A stretch of 64,000 bases of DNA from an uncultured Fluviicola sp. (lineage in GTDB: Bacteria > Bacteroidota > Bacteroidia > Flavobacteriales_D > Crocinitomicaceae). A program made the translations under genes and the position numbers. Position 1 is the stretch's first letter, and every line of letters starts with the position of its first letter. The DNA is taken from positions 1 to 64,000 of the forward strand of contig CAJVYC010000002.1 in assembly GCA_913009205.1 (NCBI GenBank), read 5' to 3'. The notes beneath the pieces are model-generated. The model was not told where the DNA came from and did not search any database. It saw only the letters and a list, made by a program, of their open reading frames with translations. Shown here piece by piece: positions 45,303 through 53,491 of the stretch.

Positions 45303-47669
45303 ATGAAGATTTTTATCACTCTCGCTTTATTGACTCTCACAAACTTAGCTACTGCTCAAATAGAGAACAAGTCTAGCCTCAAGCTCCCTGAAATCATGAA
45401 AGGGAATGAGTTTATTGGGCATCAACCGAATAATATCCGTTGGACCTACGATGGTAAAACAATTCTTTTTGAATGGAACCCTGACAATGAATCGGGCGAT
45501 AGAACCTTTGGCTATTCATTGACAGACAAGTCAACGGTTTCAATTCAGCCGTCCTTTTACGAAGAGAATAGTGAATACAATCCGAGTCAATTTCAACCGA
45601 AGCTCTTCGATTATTTCACGCACAACGGAGCAATTTATCAATACGACATAAAAAACAAATCGACCGAAGTTTACCTTAAAATGGGGCAAGATGTTCGAAA
45701 CTTAATGAACGTTAAAGACAATTCAAGCTTCTATTATCAAATGGGGTCTGACATTTACAAATCAGAACGAGGATTGAATGCTTCATTGATTGTTCTTCAA
45801 TTTAAAAAAGAAGAAAAACCAGCAGAAGCAAAAAAACCAACCCATTGGGAAACACAAGAAGAAGAATTGTTTGAATTCCATAAAGACAGCAACAAGAAGA
45901 AAGCGTGGAACAAGGTTCAAGACTCCATTTGGGATGAGAAAACACCAATAGTTTATTTCGGCAAAAACTCGATTTCAAATGTTCAAATTTCACCAGACCA
46001 GCGATATGTTACATATAGATTAGACAAACGATCTGAAGGCAAAAGAACGCATGTTGATCACCACATCTCGGCTGACGGACACACGTACGCTAAAGATGCT
46101 CGTCCAAAAGTATCTGATAAAGACCCTTCGCATAAAATGGGGGTTTATGATCTTAAAAGAGATTCGACGTACCTCATCGACTTTTCAAAACTGACAGACA
46201 TTCGAAAAAAACCAGCTTACCTTTCTGAATATGGCGATACTGAATTGGAATACGAGAAAGACCGAAACATCATAATGCACAAGCTGATTTACACGGATAA
46301 CGGTGAGAGAAACATCATGGATATTCGCAGCTATGACAACAAAGACAGATGGATCGTTTCGGTTAACTTAAGGAGCGGGAAGGTTAGAGAATACATGCAT
46401 CAGCATAACGAAGCTTGGATTGGAGGCCCTGGAATTTCCTCCTGGAATATGGTTTCTGGAACTTTAGGCTGGATCAATGATGACACCTTCTACTTTCAAT
46501 CTGAAGAAACGGGATACTCGCATTTATATACATACGATATGATTCGCGATAATGACGCGAATACTACATCGTTAACTTCTGGGAACTGGGAGGTTCACGA
46601 TGTACAGTTGAGCAAAGACAAATCAAAATTCTTCATCACTGCAAACAAAACGCACCCTGGCGATAGAGGCTTTTACCATTTGATAGTCAAAGACAAAAAG
46701 CTAATTCCAATATTGACGAAAACAGGAAATCATGAAGTTAGTATTTCGCCTGATGAAAAGACGCTAGCGGTTCGGTATTCATCGAAGAACAAACCTTGGG
46801 AATTGTACACTGCTCCTAACAAAGTGAATTCAACTATAAGTCAAGTCACCAAATCGACAACTGCGGATTTTGAAAAGTATGAATGGTATGCACCAGAGGT
46901 GATCACATTCAAAGCATCGGATGGAGTTCCAGTTAATGCGAGGCTATATAAACCCGAAAAAGGGAAATCAAACGGAGCGGCAGTTGTATTCGTTCACGGT
47001 GCTGGATATTTGCAAAACGCTCATAATTTTTGGAGCGGATACTTTAGAGAATATATGTTCCACAACATGCTTCGCGACAACGGCTATACAATCATTGACA
47101 TAGATTACAGAGCGAGTAAGGGCTACGGTAGAGATTTTCGAACAGCGATCTACCGAAACATGGGAGGAAAAGACTTATCAGATCAAGTTGATGGAAGGCA
47201 GTATTTAATTGACTCTTTGGGAATTGATCCTGATCGAATTGGAATGTATGGAGGGTCTTACGGTGGATTTATCACGCTTATGGCATTGTTGAACGAACCT
47301 GGGAAATTTCAGGCTGGCGCTGCGATTCGATCTGTGACGGATTGGAACCATTATAACCATGAATACACGAGTAACATCTTAAACTACCCGACAACAGACC
47401 CAAAAGCATACGAGAAGAGCTCGCCGATTACTTTCGCGGACAACTTGGAAGACCGATTGATCATGTTGCATGGAATGGTTGATGACAACGTCCAATTTCA
47501 AGACGTAGTTCGAATGTCACAAAGATTTATTGAACTGGGAAAAGAAGATTGGGAATTGGCCGTTTATCCAGTTGAAGCGCACGGATTTAAAAAAGCCACT
47601 TCTTGGACGGATGAATACCGAAGAATTTATGAATTGTTTAACGAGGAACTTCTTCTAAAGAAAAAATAA
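45303..47669 (+). CDS. S9 family prolyl oligopeptidase-like serine peptidase
   Basis: 788 residues with a signal peptide (residues 1-19, ending ATAQ). An N-terminal beta-propeller region precedes the C-terminal hydrolase: GAAVVFVHGAGYLQN, nucleophile block GMYGGSYGGFITLMALL, Asp in LHGMVDDNVQFQD and His in VEAHGFKK. Domain order and size match S9 exopeptidases of the DPP-IV/acylaminoacyl type. It should trim Xaa-Pro or other peptides in the periplasm. It follows a terminator; a GNAT gene starts one base after its stop. Confidence 0.93.
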   Translation: MKIFITLALLTLTNLATAQIENKSSLKLPEIMKGNEFIGHQPNNIRWTYDGKTILFEWNPDNESGDRTFGYSLTDKSTVSIQPSFYEENSEYNPSQFQPKLFDYFTHNGAIYQYDIKNKSTEVYLKMGQDVRNLMNVKDNSSFYYQMGSDIYKSERGLNASLIVLQFKKEEKPAEAKKPTHWETQEEELFEFHKDSNKKKAWNKVQDSIWDEKTPIVYFGKNSISNVQISPDQRYVTYRLDKRSEGKRTHVDHHISADGHTYAKDARPKVSDKDPSHKMGVYDLKRDSTYLIDFSKLTDIRKKPAYLSEYGDTELEYEKDRNIIMHKLIYTDNGERNIMDIRSYDNKDRWIVSVNLRSGKVREYMHQHNEAWIGGPGISSWNMVSGTLGWINDDTFYFQSEETGYSHLYTYDMIRDNDANTTSLTSGNWEVHDVQLSKDKSKFFITANKTHPGDRGFYHLIVKDKKLIPILTKTGNHEVSISPDEKTLAVRYSSKNKPWELYTAPNKVNSTISQVTKSTTADFEKYEWYAPEVITFKASDGVPVNARLYKPEKGKSNGAAVVFVHGAGYLQNAHNFWSGYFREYMFHNMLRDNGYTIIDIDYRASKGYGRDFRTAIYRNMGGKDLSDQVDGRQYLIDSLGIDPDRIGMYGGSYGGFITLMALLNEPGKFQAGAAIRSVTDWNHYNHEYTSNILNYPTTDPKAYEKSSPITFADNLEDRLIMLHGMVDDNVQFQDVVRMSQRFIELGKEDWELAVYPVEAHGFKKATSWTDEYRRIYELFNEELLLKKK

Positions 47670-47670
47670 T

Positions 47671-48108
47671 ATGGAGTTAAGAGAAATCACATCAAAAGAA
47701 GAGATGTTGAAAAATTACGATCTTCTTTTAGAGGTTTACCCGAACTTAACAAAGGACGAATACAGCTCGGAATTGGATTTAATGCTTCAGCACAATTATG
47801 GTCAAGCAGGTGTTTTTGATGGTGAAATTTGTGCTGGTCTAACTGGATATTGGATTGGAACTAAACTTTGGTGCGGTAAGTATATGGAACTTGACAACGT
47901 TGTAGTTTCGAAAAAATATCGTCGATTAGGTATTGGAAATCAATTGTTTGATTTCTTCAAACAAAAAGCAGAAGAAGAAAAATGCACGATGCTGGCTTTG
48001 GACTCCTACAGAAAAAACCTTCCGTCTCATGATTTTTTCGAAGCGAATGGATACGAAGCTAGAGGTTTTCATTTCATTAATGTCTTGGACGAATCGAAGA
48101 TTCGGTAG
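47671..48108 (+). CDS. GNAT family N-acetyltransferase
   Basis: 145 residues. Acetyl-CoA site is KKYRRLGIGNQLFDFF (motif A, R/Q-x-x-G-x-G/A), with preceding MELDNVVV and following ALDSYRKNLPSHDFFEANGYEARGFHF. The acceptor substrate is unknown. It lies directly behind the S9 peptidase and is co-transcribed with it. Its 3' end overlaps a possible small secreted gene on the other strand. Confidence 0.88.
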   Translation: MELREITSKEEMLKNYDLLLEVYPNLTKDEYSSELDLMLQHNYGQAGVFDGEICAGLTGYWIGTKLWCGKYMELDNVVVSKKYRRLGIGNQLFDFFKQKAEEEKCTMLALDSYRKNLPSHDFFEANGYEARGFHFINVLDESKIR

Positions 48109-48287
48109 GTCGATTGTTCGATGATTCGAAGCTTAGAAAAATCGAATGATCGAGAATTCCTGACGCCCATATCAACGATAGAGTCGAGCATTTCATACAA
48201 CTCCGTACTGTCCGCTTGTGATCGACCAGATAAGGAAGCACAAAGCAACAGGCACATAAGATTAAGGTTGAAAAAAAATTGAGTCAT
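48069..48287 (-). CDS. possible small secreted protein downstream of VanX-like gene
   Basis: 72 residues from the ATG at 48287, only 5 bp behind the VanX-like stop. A signal-peptide-like start (MTQFFFNLNLMCLLLCASL) precedes an acidic segment (DSTELYEMLDSIVDMGVRN). The last third is coded by a TCGA-rich low-complexity stretch that also overlaps the GNAT 3' end, so it may be a truncated gene whose tail is not real. No family recognised. Confidence 0.4.
   Translation of the reverse strand: MTQFFFNLNLMCLLLCASLSGRSQADSTELYEMLDSIVDMGVRNSRSFDFSKLRIIEQSTYRIFDSSKTLMK
48104..48160. repeat. TCGA-rich imperfect repeat
   Basis: Imperfect copies of TCGATnnTTCGA and GATTCGAA-type words, similar in composition to 12877-12916. 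It lies across the convergent GNAT / small-gene 3' ends. Confidence 0.35.
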
Positions 48288-48292
48288 GAGGA

Positions 48293-49123
48293 TTAAATAG
48301 TTGATGGAACTAAGATAAGTATCGAATCGACAATTGTGTCCTTCTTGATTTTTGGCGAGACCCATCTCGTATGATTTCCAGATTCATCCAAAAGAAGGTC
48401 AAACAGCGATTCTGCGGCCAATCGAGAATAAGCATTGAAATGCCACCACTCGCTTGGAATTCCGTAGAATCGTTGAAAACGCATCACTTTCCTCAGTAAT
48501 TTTCTGTTATCGTATTGCTGTTTTGATAATTCTCCCGTTTTTAAAAAGTGAGCTTCCTTACTTGGGAATGCAATAGTCCTGAAATCATCGTAACCTGCTC
48601 CCATATCCAATTCTTGACCAAGCGAATCGCAAATTGTTAGATCCACTGATGTTCCGTAATTGTGACCTGAACCGTAAATTGGATTGGAGACGAACTTTCC
48701 TCGCAATCCTGCAGGAACTGTATCCATAGCATCCCACATCTCACGTTGCACATGCAGCGGACGAACAGCATCAAAAATTTTCAAACGTAATCCGGGGTAA
48801 AGCGAATCAAGATAATCTTGACAATGAACAAGTCGAATTCCAACTTCTTTTTGAACGAATAACTTATTTAACGTGTCGTATAGCACGGTTTTCATGAAAT
48901 TATTATCCGTTGAATACCTTAGATCGATTAAGATTCTTCTGTCCTTCAATTCTACTAAACCAAAAGAATCGTATCTCGCTAATACGCTTTCAGTCATTGG
49001 GTCTATCTCAATTATGATTGGTTCTTCAACAACTTCTATTTCATGTTTCGGTTCGACCTTGTTCTTTTCTCCACAAGAGAATAGGAAAATGGATACAATA
49101 GCGATCGCCGTTAGGAATTTCAT
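48293..49123 (-). CDS. VanX-like D-Ala-D-Ala dipeptidase lipoprotein (M15D)
   Basis: 276 residues with lipoprotein signal (IAIVSIFLFSC). The M15 zinc-peptidase motifs are intact: SGHNYGTSVDL (His and Asp ligands) and EWWHFN (catalytic Glu and third ligand His). The fold block RLKIFDAVRPLHVQREMW is VanX-type. It hydrolyses D-Ala-D-Ala or related dipeptides; attached to the membrane and lacking vanH/vanA genes, it is more likely a cell-wall recycling enzyme than a resistance factor. Confidence 0.88.
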   Translation of the reverse strand: MKFLTAIAIVSIFLFSCGEKNKVEPKHEIEVVEEPIIIEIDPMTESVLARYDSFGLVELKDRRILIDLRYSTDNNFMKTVLYDTLNKLFVQKEVGIRLVHCQDYLDSLYPGLRLKIFDAVRPLHVQREMWDAMDTVPAGLRGKFVSNPIYGSGHNYGTSVDLTICDSLGQELDMGAGYDDFRTIAFPSKEAHFLKTGELSKQQYDNRKLLRKVMRFQRFYGIPSEWWHFNAYSRLAAESLFDLLLDESGNHTRWVSPKIKKDTIVDSILILVPSTI

Positions 49124-49198
49124 TTAACAAAGAAACAAAATCTAAATTATTATAAAGAGACTAAAACTTTCTAATTAATTTAGCGCCAAATTAATTGT

Positions 49199-50395
49199 AT
49201 GCCGACTATATCCAACAAAGCGATTAAGATGCCAGAATCGCCAATACGTAAACTGGTACCTTACGCTGAAAAAGCCAAAGCGAGTGGTAAATCAGTGTTT
49301 CATTTAAATATTGGACAACCTGATATTGAAACCCCTCAAGTTGCTTTGGATGCCATAAGGAACATGGATCGTAAGGTGATTGAATACAGTCACTCGGCAG
49401 GATTTCAATCGTACCGTGATAATTTATCGAAGTACTACAAAAATGCAGGATTGCCTGTTGAATCTGAAAACATCCTTATTACAACTGGTGGATCTGAAGC
49501 TTTGACTTTTGGCTTTTTGACGACTTGTGATTTACACGATGAGGTCATTATTCCAGAACCATTTTATGCAAATTACAATGGATTTGCTGTTGCAGCTGGA
49601 ATAAAAGTCGTTCCTGTAACTGCAACTATCGAAAGCGGATTTGCACTTCCTCCAGTTGAAGAAATTGAAAAGAAGATCACCTCAAAGACAAAAGCGATTG
49701 TGATTTGCAATCCAGGAAATCCTACGGGTTATTTGTATTCTAAACAAGAATTGGAAAAACTTCGTGACATCGTTAAGGAACACGATTTGTTCTTATTCGC
49801 CGATGAAGTTTACAGAGAGTTCTGTTACGACGGAGCAACTCCATTCTCGGTGATGAATCTAGAAGGAATTGAAAACAATGTGATCATGATTGATTCTGTT
49901 TCTAAGCGCTACTCAATGTGCGGTGCTAGAATTGGAGCTTTGATTACGAAGAACGAAGAAGTAATGGCCGCTGCGCTCAAATTTGGGCAAGCGCGTTTGT
50001 CTCCTCCAACAATAGACCAGATAGCAGCAGAAGCAGCTTTAAACACACCCCAGTCTTACTTTGACAATGTTGTATCGGAATATGTTGAACGAAGAAACAT
50101 AATGGTAAATGGCTTGAATGAAATCGATGGTGTTTTCTGCCCAATACCTAGCGGAGCGTTTTATTGCGTTGCTAAATTCCCAGTTGATAATGCAGAGAAA
50201 TTCTGTCAATGGTTATTAGAAGATTTCGATTACAATGGAGACACAGTAATGATGGCGCCAGCAAGTGGTTTCTATTCTACAGAAGGGCTTGGTGAGCAAG
50301 AAGCTCGAATTGCATATGTATTGAACCAAGATTCACTTAAGATGGCTGTAAAATGCTTAGAAGAGGCTCTCAAAGTTTATCCAGGCAGAATATAA
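49199..50395 (+). CDS. pyridoxal-phosphate aminotransferase (class I/II, AspC-like)
   Basis: 398 residues. Fold type I aminotransferase: LNIGQPDIETP, TTGGSEALTFGFL (cofactor phosphate), CNPGNPTGYLYS, FADEVYREF (Asp to pyridine N), and DSVSKRYSMCGARIG with the Schiff-base Lys. Bacteroidota homologues act as aspartate or aromatic aminotransferases; the exact substrate is open. Monocistronic, with its own terminator. Confidence 0.92.
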   Translation: MPTISNKAIKMPESPIRKLVPYAEKAKASGKSVFHLNIGQPDIETPQVALDAIRNMDRKVIEYSHSAGFQSYRDNLSKYYKNAGLPVESENILITTGGSEALTFGFLTTCDLHDEVIIPEPFYANYNGFAVAAGIKVVPVTATIESGFALPPVEEIEKKITSKTKAIVICNPGNPTGYLYSKQELEKLRDIVKEHDLFLFADEVYREFCYDGATPFSVMNLEGIENNVIMIDSVSKRYSMCGARIGALITKNEEVMAAALKFGQARLSPPTIDQIAAEAALNTPQSYFDNVVSEYVERRNIMVNGLNEIDGVFCPIPSGAFYCVAKFPVDNAEKFCQWLLEDFDYNGDTVMMAPASGFYSTEGLGEQEARIAYVLNQDSLKMAVKCLEEALKVYPGRI

Positions 50396-50413
50396 ATTGT
50401 ACATTTTTAATAT

Positions 50414-50450
50414 TGAAGGCAGCTTTCTTAATAGGGAGTTGCCTTTTTTT
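50414..50450 (+). terminator. terminator after aminotransferase
   Basis: AAGGCAGCT (50416-50424) pairs with AGTTGCCTT (50436-50444) with one G-U pair, followed by seven T. Confidence 0.8.
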
Positions 50451-50502
50451 AACTTCAAATATATTTATCAATCGTTTATAAACTTTCAAATATTAGCGCA
50501 AA

Positions 50503-50538
50503 AAAAATCCTCCCTCGAATAAACAAGAGAGGATTTAA
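50503..50538 (-). terminator. terminator after T9SS type A protein
   Basis: AAATCCTC (50505-50512) pairs with GAGGATTT (50529-50536) plus a partly paired inner stem. On the minus strand the stem is followed by a T tract (plus-strand A run 50500-50507). Confidence 0.7.
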
Positions 50539-50554
50539 TATTTTCAGTAGTGAA

Positions 50555-51385
50555 TTACTTCTTAACGAAAGTATTTCTGATAGTTCCATCAACAGTAAGA
50601 ACTTCATAGAAATAAACTCCTGCATTTAAAGTAGAAATTTCAATTGAAGCGTTAGAACCGTTAACATCTGAAGTAGAGATAACTTTTCCATCCATTCCGA
50701 TGATAGTAACAGTAGATAATTCGTTAGAAGAAGTTACATTCAATACATCAGCAGCTGGGTTAGGGTAAACACCAACAGTTAATGAATTTTCTTCAATACT
50801 AACGCTCGAGCTAGAAACCTCTAATCCATCAACCAAGATCCAGTTCTCATCAGTACAATCGTAGTGACGTAAAATTACGTGAACCGAAGCTTGGTTTCCA
50901 GCAATAGAAGAAACATCAACAGACTCAGCAAACCATGTCTCACCTGCAGATAATGTAGTTTCGAATACTGGCGTTGGCAATGCTCCGCCTGCTAAGATTG
51001 CAGCTATATCAGAAGTCAAAATAACGTAAACAGCGTATTTCTCTTCGTACCATCCTGAAGCAGTTGTCTCTGGGCTTCCACATAACCAGTTTACATAAAC
51101 AGTAGACTCACCTGAACAATCAATTACTGGAGAAACACCTACGTTATCTGGAGTTAAAGGGTTTGTTGACCAAGAATTTGAAAGGTAGCCATCTGTTCCG
51201 TCGAATCCTGGAGCAGTAATTGCAGGATTGTTAATAATAACTGCAGACCAGTTGTTTCCGTCACCGTCTTGGTCAACGGCAGTCCATGCTGCGAAATCAG
51301 TAGAATCGGCTGCGCTATAGATAACCTGAGCGTTAACCGACGAAATAGCAGAAAGTACTACTAATAATAGTAAAATTTTTTTCAT
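50555..51385 (-). CDS. secreted protein, choice-of-anchor J-like domain, T9SS type A
   Basis: 276 residues. Signal peptide ends SVNAQ. The central part (residues 25-190) reads like a jelly-roll choice-of-anchor or MAM-like domain: DGDGNNWSAVIINNP, GFDGTDGYLSNSW, NVGVSPVIDCSGESTVYVNW, WILVDGLEVSS. The last 80 residues are a T9SS type A sorting domain (VGVYPNPAADVLNVTSS ... GVYFYEVLTVDGTIRNTFVKK). Exported or surface-bound; ligand unknown. It has its own terminator. Confidence 0.87.
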   Translation of the reverse strand: MKKILLLLVVLSAISSVNAQVIYSAADSTDFAAWTAVDQDGDGNNWSAVIINNPAITAPGFDGTDGYLSNSWSTNPLTPDNVGVSPVIDCSGESTVYVNWLCGSPETTASGWYEEKYAVYVILTSDIAAILAGGALPTPVFETTLSAGETWFAESVDVSSIAGNQASVHVILRHYDCTDENWILVDGLEVSSSSVSIEENSLTVGVYPNPAADVLNVTSSNELSTVTIIGMDGKVISTSDVNGSNASIEISTLNAGVYFYEVLTVDGTIRNTFVKK

Positions 51386-51540
51386 AGTTATAATTTTTAA
51401 TTAAGTTATAAATATACGACATTCGTGTGACTATTTAAATCTTAACTTAAGATATCTTAAATGGTAAATCTACAAAGCCGTTAGATTAATAAAAAAACCT
51501 TAGTATTCAACAATAGTCAAAGGATTAATCGAAACCAATC

Positions 51541-51942
51541 TTAATCCTTCTTTTGTGATGAAATTAACTCTGGGTCTGCCTTAATGAATAGGTTTGCCCA
51601 AATAATTTTAGATAAGGAATAGAAATACGGAGCCGTAACAATTGATGCAATTACAATAATTAAGATCTGCAATCCTACGGCCATGTCTTCAAAAAATAAA
51701 TTAAATGCGACCCAAAAAGTGACAAACAAAGCAACTCCTAGAGCATACGAAACGAACAGTGCACCAAAATAAAACCCAGGTTCTGGTGAGTACTTCAAAT
51801 CACATTTTGGGCAGTTTTTATAAATATCCCCAGCCTTTTTCAGATTGTAAGGATGCGACTTGAAAAAATCACCTTCCTGACACCGTGGACATCTCATTTT
51901 AAAAATACTGTAGAACTTCGAACCTTTAGAAAAAACCGCCAT
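51541..51942 (-). CDS. DUF983 family membrane protein
   Basis: 133 residues from the ATG at 51942. The N-terminal zinc-ribbon-like part MRCPRCQEGDFF ... NCPKCDLKY (two CxxC pairs) is followed by two membrane segments (GALFVSYALGVALFVTFWVAF and ILIIVIASIVTAPYFY). This is the DUF983 pattern. A longer TTG reading from 52020 would overlap the Fnr gene and is rejected. It follows the Crp/Fnr gene on the same strand, 64 bp downstream. Function unknown; family members sit near cytochrome oxidase genes in some bacteria. Confidence 0.85.
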   Translation of the reverse strand: MAVFSKGSKFYSIFKMRCPRCQEGDFFKSHPYNLKKAGDIYKNCPKCDLKYSPEPGFYFGALFVSYALGVALFVTFWVAFNLFFEDMAVGLQILIIVIASIVTAPYFYSLSKIIWANLFIKADPELISSQKKD

Positions 51943-52006
51943 AACTATGTATTTAGTGACAAAGATACAATGAATATCAGGACCGAAAAGGTGATTTATA
52001 TCAGGT

Positions 52007-52696
52007 TTAACCCCCGGCAACTTTTAATAATCCATCTTTGTTAAGAATTTCAATTTTTCTAGCGTGCGTTTTGATTAACTCTTCATCTTTAAAGTCTTTT
52101 AAAAGTCTTATCAGAGTCTCGGTGGCAGTCCCTACAAAATTAGCCAAATCTTCTCTTGAAAGGTTAATCAATTCATTGGTATAAATATCATTCAGAATAA
52201 CCAATGATGATGCTAATCTCTCTCGAACTGACTTTTGAGCCATATTTGTAACAAAAGTTGCGCGCTCAGCCAACTCGATAGATAGCTCTTTCATTATTCC
52301 ATTGCGCAGACTAGGATTTGTGTCCACCATATCCAAAAAGTCTGCTTTGTTAATAAAACAGATATTACTGTCTTCAAGAGTAGTTGCAGAAACTGTATAC
52401 GGTTCACCGCTAAACATTGCTCTAAAACCGACTATCTCACCTGCTACTGCTAAATGAATTATTTGTTCTTTACCTTCCTCTCCTCTTCCAAAAATCTTGA
52501 CTTTTCCTTCATTAATACAATAAACTCCTCTTGGCGCACTTCGTTCTAGAAAGAGTGGCTGATTCTTCTTATAAAAGGCACATGTTTTTGCACTATTCAT
52601 GATGTCAACATCAGAATCACAAAATGAAGCAAATAGAGAATTGTTTCTCGATTTACAATTCTCGCATCCAATATGTCTATATGATTTATCGAGCAT
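52007..52696 (-). CDS. Crp/Fnr family transcriptional regulator with four N-terminal cysteines
   Basis: 229 residues. Four cysteines in the first 40 residues (Cys11, Cys14, Cys26, Cys39; CENC start), then a cyclic-nucleotide-binding-fold domain (VYCINEGKVKIFGRGEEGKEQ, GEIVGFRAMFSGEPYTVSA) and a C-terminal winged helix (SREDLANFVGTATETLIRLL). The layout resembles Flavobacteria Fnr-like regulators that respond to oxygen or nitrosative stress through an iron-sulfur cluster, but the cysteine spacing differs from E. coli FNR. It is just downstream of the metal/redox group, separated by an orphan transcript signal. Confidence 0.88.
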   Translation of the reverse strand: MLDKSYRHIGCENCKSRNNSLFASFCDSDVDIMNSAKTCAFYKKNQPLFLERSAPRGVYCINEGKVKIFGRGEEGKEQIIHLAVAGEIVGFRAMFSGEPYTVSATTLEDSNICFINKADFLDMVDTNPSLRNGIMKELSIELAERATFVTNMAQKSVRERLASSLVILNDIYTNELINLSREDLANFVGTATETLIRLLKDFKDEELIKTHARKIEILNKDGLLKVAGG

Positions 52697-52709
52697 CCTT
52701 CATTTTACT

Positions 52710-52717
52710 TAAAGTTA
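52710..52717 (-). promoter_or_regulatory. -7-like box for the Fnr gene
   Basis: Minus-strand TAACTTTA, one mismatch to TAnnTTTG, 13 nt before the ATG at 52696. The predicted leader is about 9 nt. Confidence 0.4.
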
Positions 52718-52778
52718 ATAGTTTATGTCATTCTTTTGGAGGTAAATGTCTTTTTTGGTTCCAATCTATATTGACTTA

Positions 52779-52793
52779 ACGCAGATCATGCGT
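52779..52793. promoter_or_regulatory. ACGCA-N5-TGCGT inverted repeat upstream of Fnr
   Basis: A perfect 5-bp inverted repeat with a 5-bp spacer (GATCA), in the Fnr upstream region and just before the orphan plus-strand unit. Possible operator; no factor can be named. Confidence 0.35.
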
Positions 52794-52799
52794 GCTTTA

Positions 52800-52909
52800 G
52801 TTTCGTCTAACAAAATTTAAATTAATGCAATTAGAAACCAGACGGACGATTATTGGCTTCCAGAAAGAAACTCCATAGGTGGGGTAAACAGTAAGTAAGT
52901 TTTCATGTT
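52800..52909 (+). ncRNA. candidate short RNA or unknown small transcript ending at a strong terminator
   Basis: A plus-strand stretch between Fnr (minus) and the lipoprotein (minus) ends in a clear terminator (52910-52946), yet no plus-strand gene of normal size lies before it. The only small frame is a 17-residue ORF (ATG 52826; MQLETRRTIIGFQKETP). Promoter position is not clear. Candidates: small RNA, leader-type peptide, or remnant of a lost gene. Confidence 0.35.
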
Positions 52910-52946
52910 TCAGCTCTGGTTTAGTTTATCGAAATCAGAGCTTTTT
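52910..52946 (+). terminator. strong plus-strand terminator of unknown transcript
   Basis: AGCTCTGGTTT pairs with AAATCAGAGCT (one G-U pair), then eight T. The T tract is only on the plus strand, so it does not serve the minus-strand lipoprotein gene to its right. Confidence 0.85.
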
Positions 52947-52957
52947 TTTGGGAAGAA

Positions 52958-53452
52958 CTAAAAGTAAGATATAAGATCTGAAACGTCAGAGAATTCGCTA
53001 AAGTCAATTTTACTAAAGCGTTGCATTACTTCATTGTAGCGTACCATCTTTTCTTGAACTTTCATTCCTAATTCGATGATATCATCCGCATCCAATTTAG
53101 CTTCTATGCCTTCTTGTTGATTTTCAATGAATACAATCTCTTCTGACAATCTTTCAATCTCTAGAGCCGTTGATGACATTTCGGCAACTAGTGCCAATTT
53201 TTCAAAGGCATCCAACTCCCCTTCTTTCATTTTATCATAGGCATCCAACAACCCTTCCGCTAAGACAAGATATTCAGTAGCCAATTCATCGACAGCGTCT
53301 AAATACTCTTTAACCTCAGGTTCTCGCTCTTCCAACGCTTTTTCAGGCGTCTCATCAACTTGATCTTTGGTTGTATCACTCGACGCTTCTTCAGAACAGC
53401 TTGCAGCTAAAAACAATAAGAATATTGGCAGATATACGATGTACTTTTTCAT
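52958..53452 (-). CDS. acidic helical lipoprotein, unknown function
   Basis: 164 residues. Lipoprotein signal MKKYIVYLPIFLLFLAASC (Cys19). After an acidic linker the rest is a long charged helix or helical bundle (VDELATEYLVLAEGLLDAYDKMK, EIERLSEEIVFIENQ, VQEKMVRYNEVMQRF). No recognised family. It is the last gene of the group with the HMA-barrel protein (39 bp gap) and the secreted thioredoxin-like protein. A periplasmic accessory or metal/redox partner is an inference from context only. Confidence 0.75.
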   Translation of the reverse strand: MKKYIVYLPIFLLFLAASCSEEASSDTTKDQVDETPEKALEEREPEVKEYLDAVDELATEYLVLAEGLLDAYDKMKEGELDAFEKLALVAEMSSTALEIERLSEEIVFIENQQEGIEAKLDADDIIELGMKVQEKMVRYNEVMQRFSKIDFSEFSDVSDLISYF

Positions 53453-53491
53453 GATCGATGATTTTATAGCGTTCCCTAAAGATAGAGAAAA

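Noticed and set aside
48293-49123. Vancomycin resistance role for the VanX-like gene
   Set aside because: No vanA/vanH or regulator nearby, and the organism is Gram-negative; a cell-wall recycling role is more likely.
51943-52020. N-terminal extension of the DUF983 protein from TTG 52020
   Set aside because: It overlaps the Crp/Fnr gene and the added residues have no family match; ATG 51942 fits DUF983.
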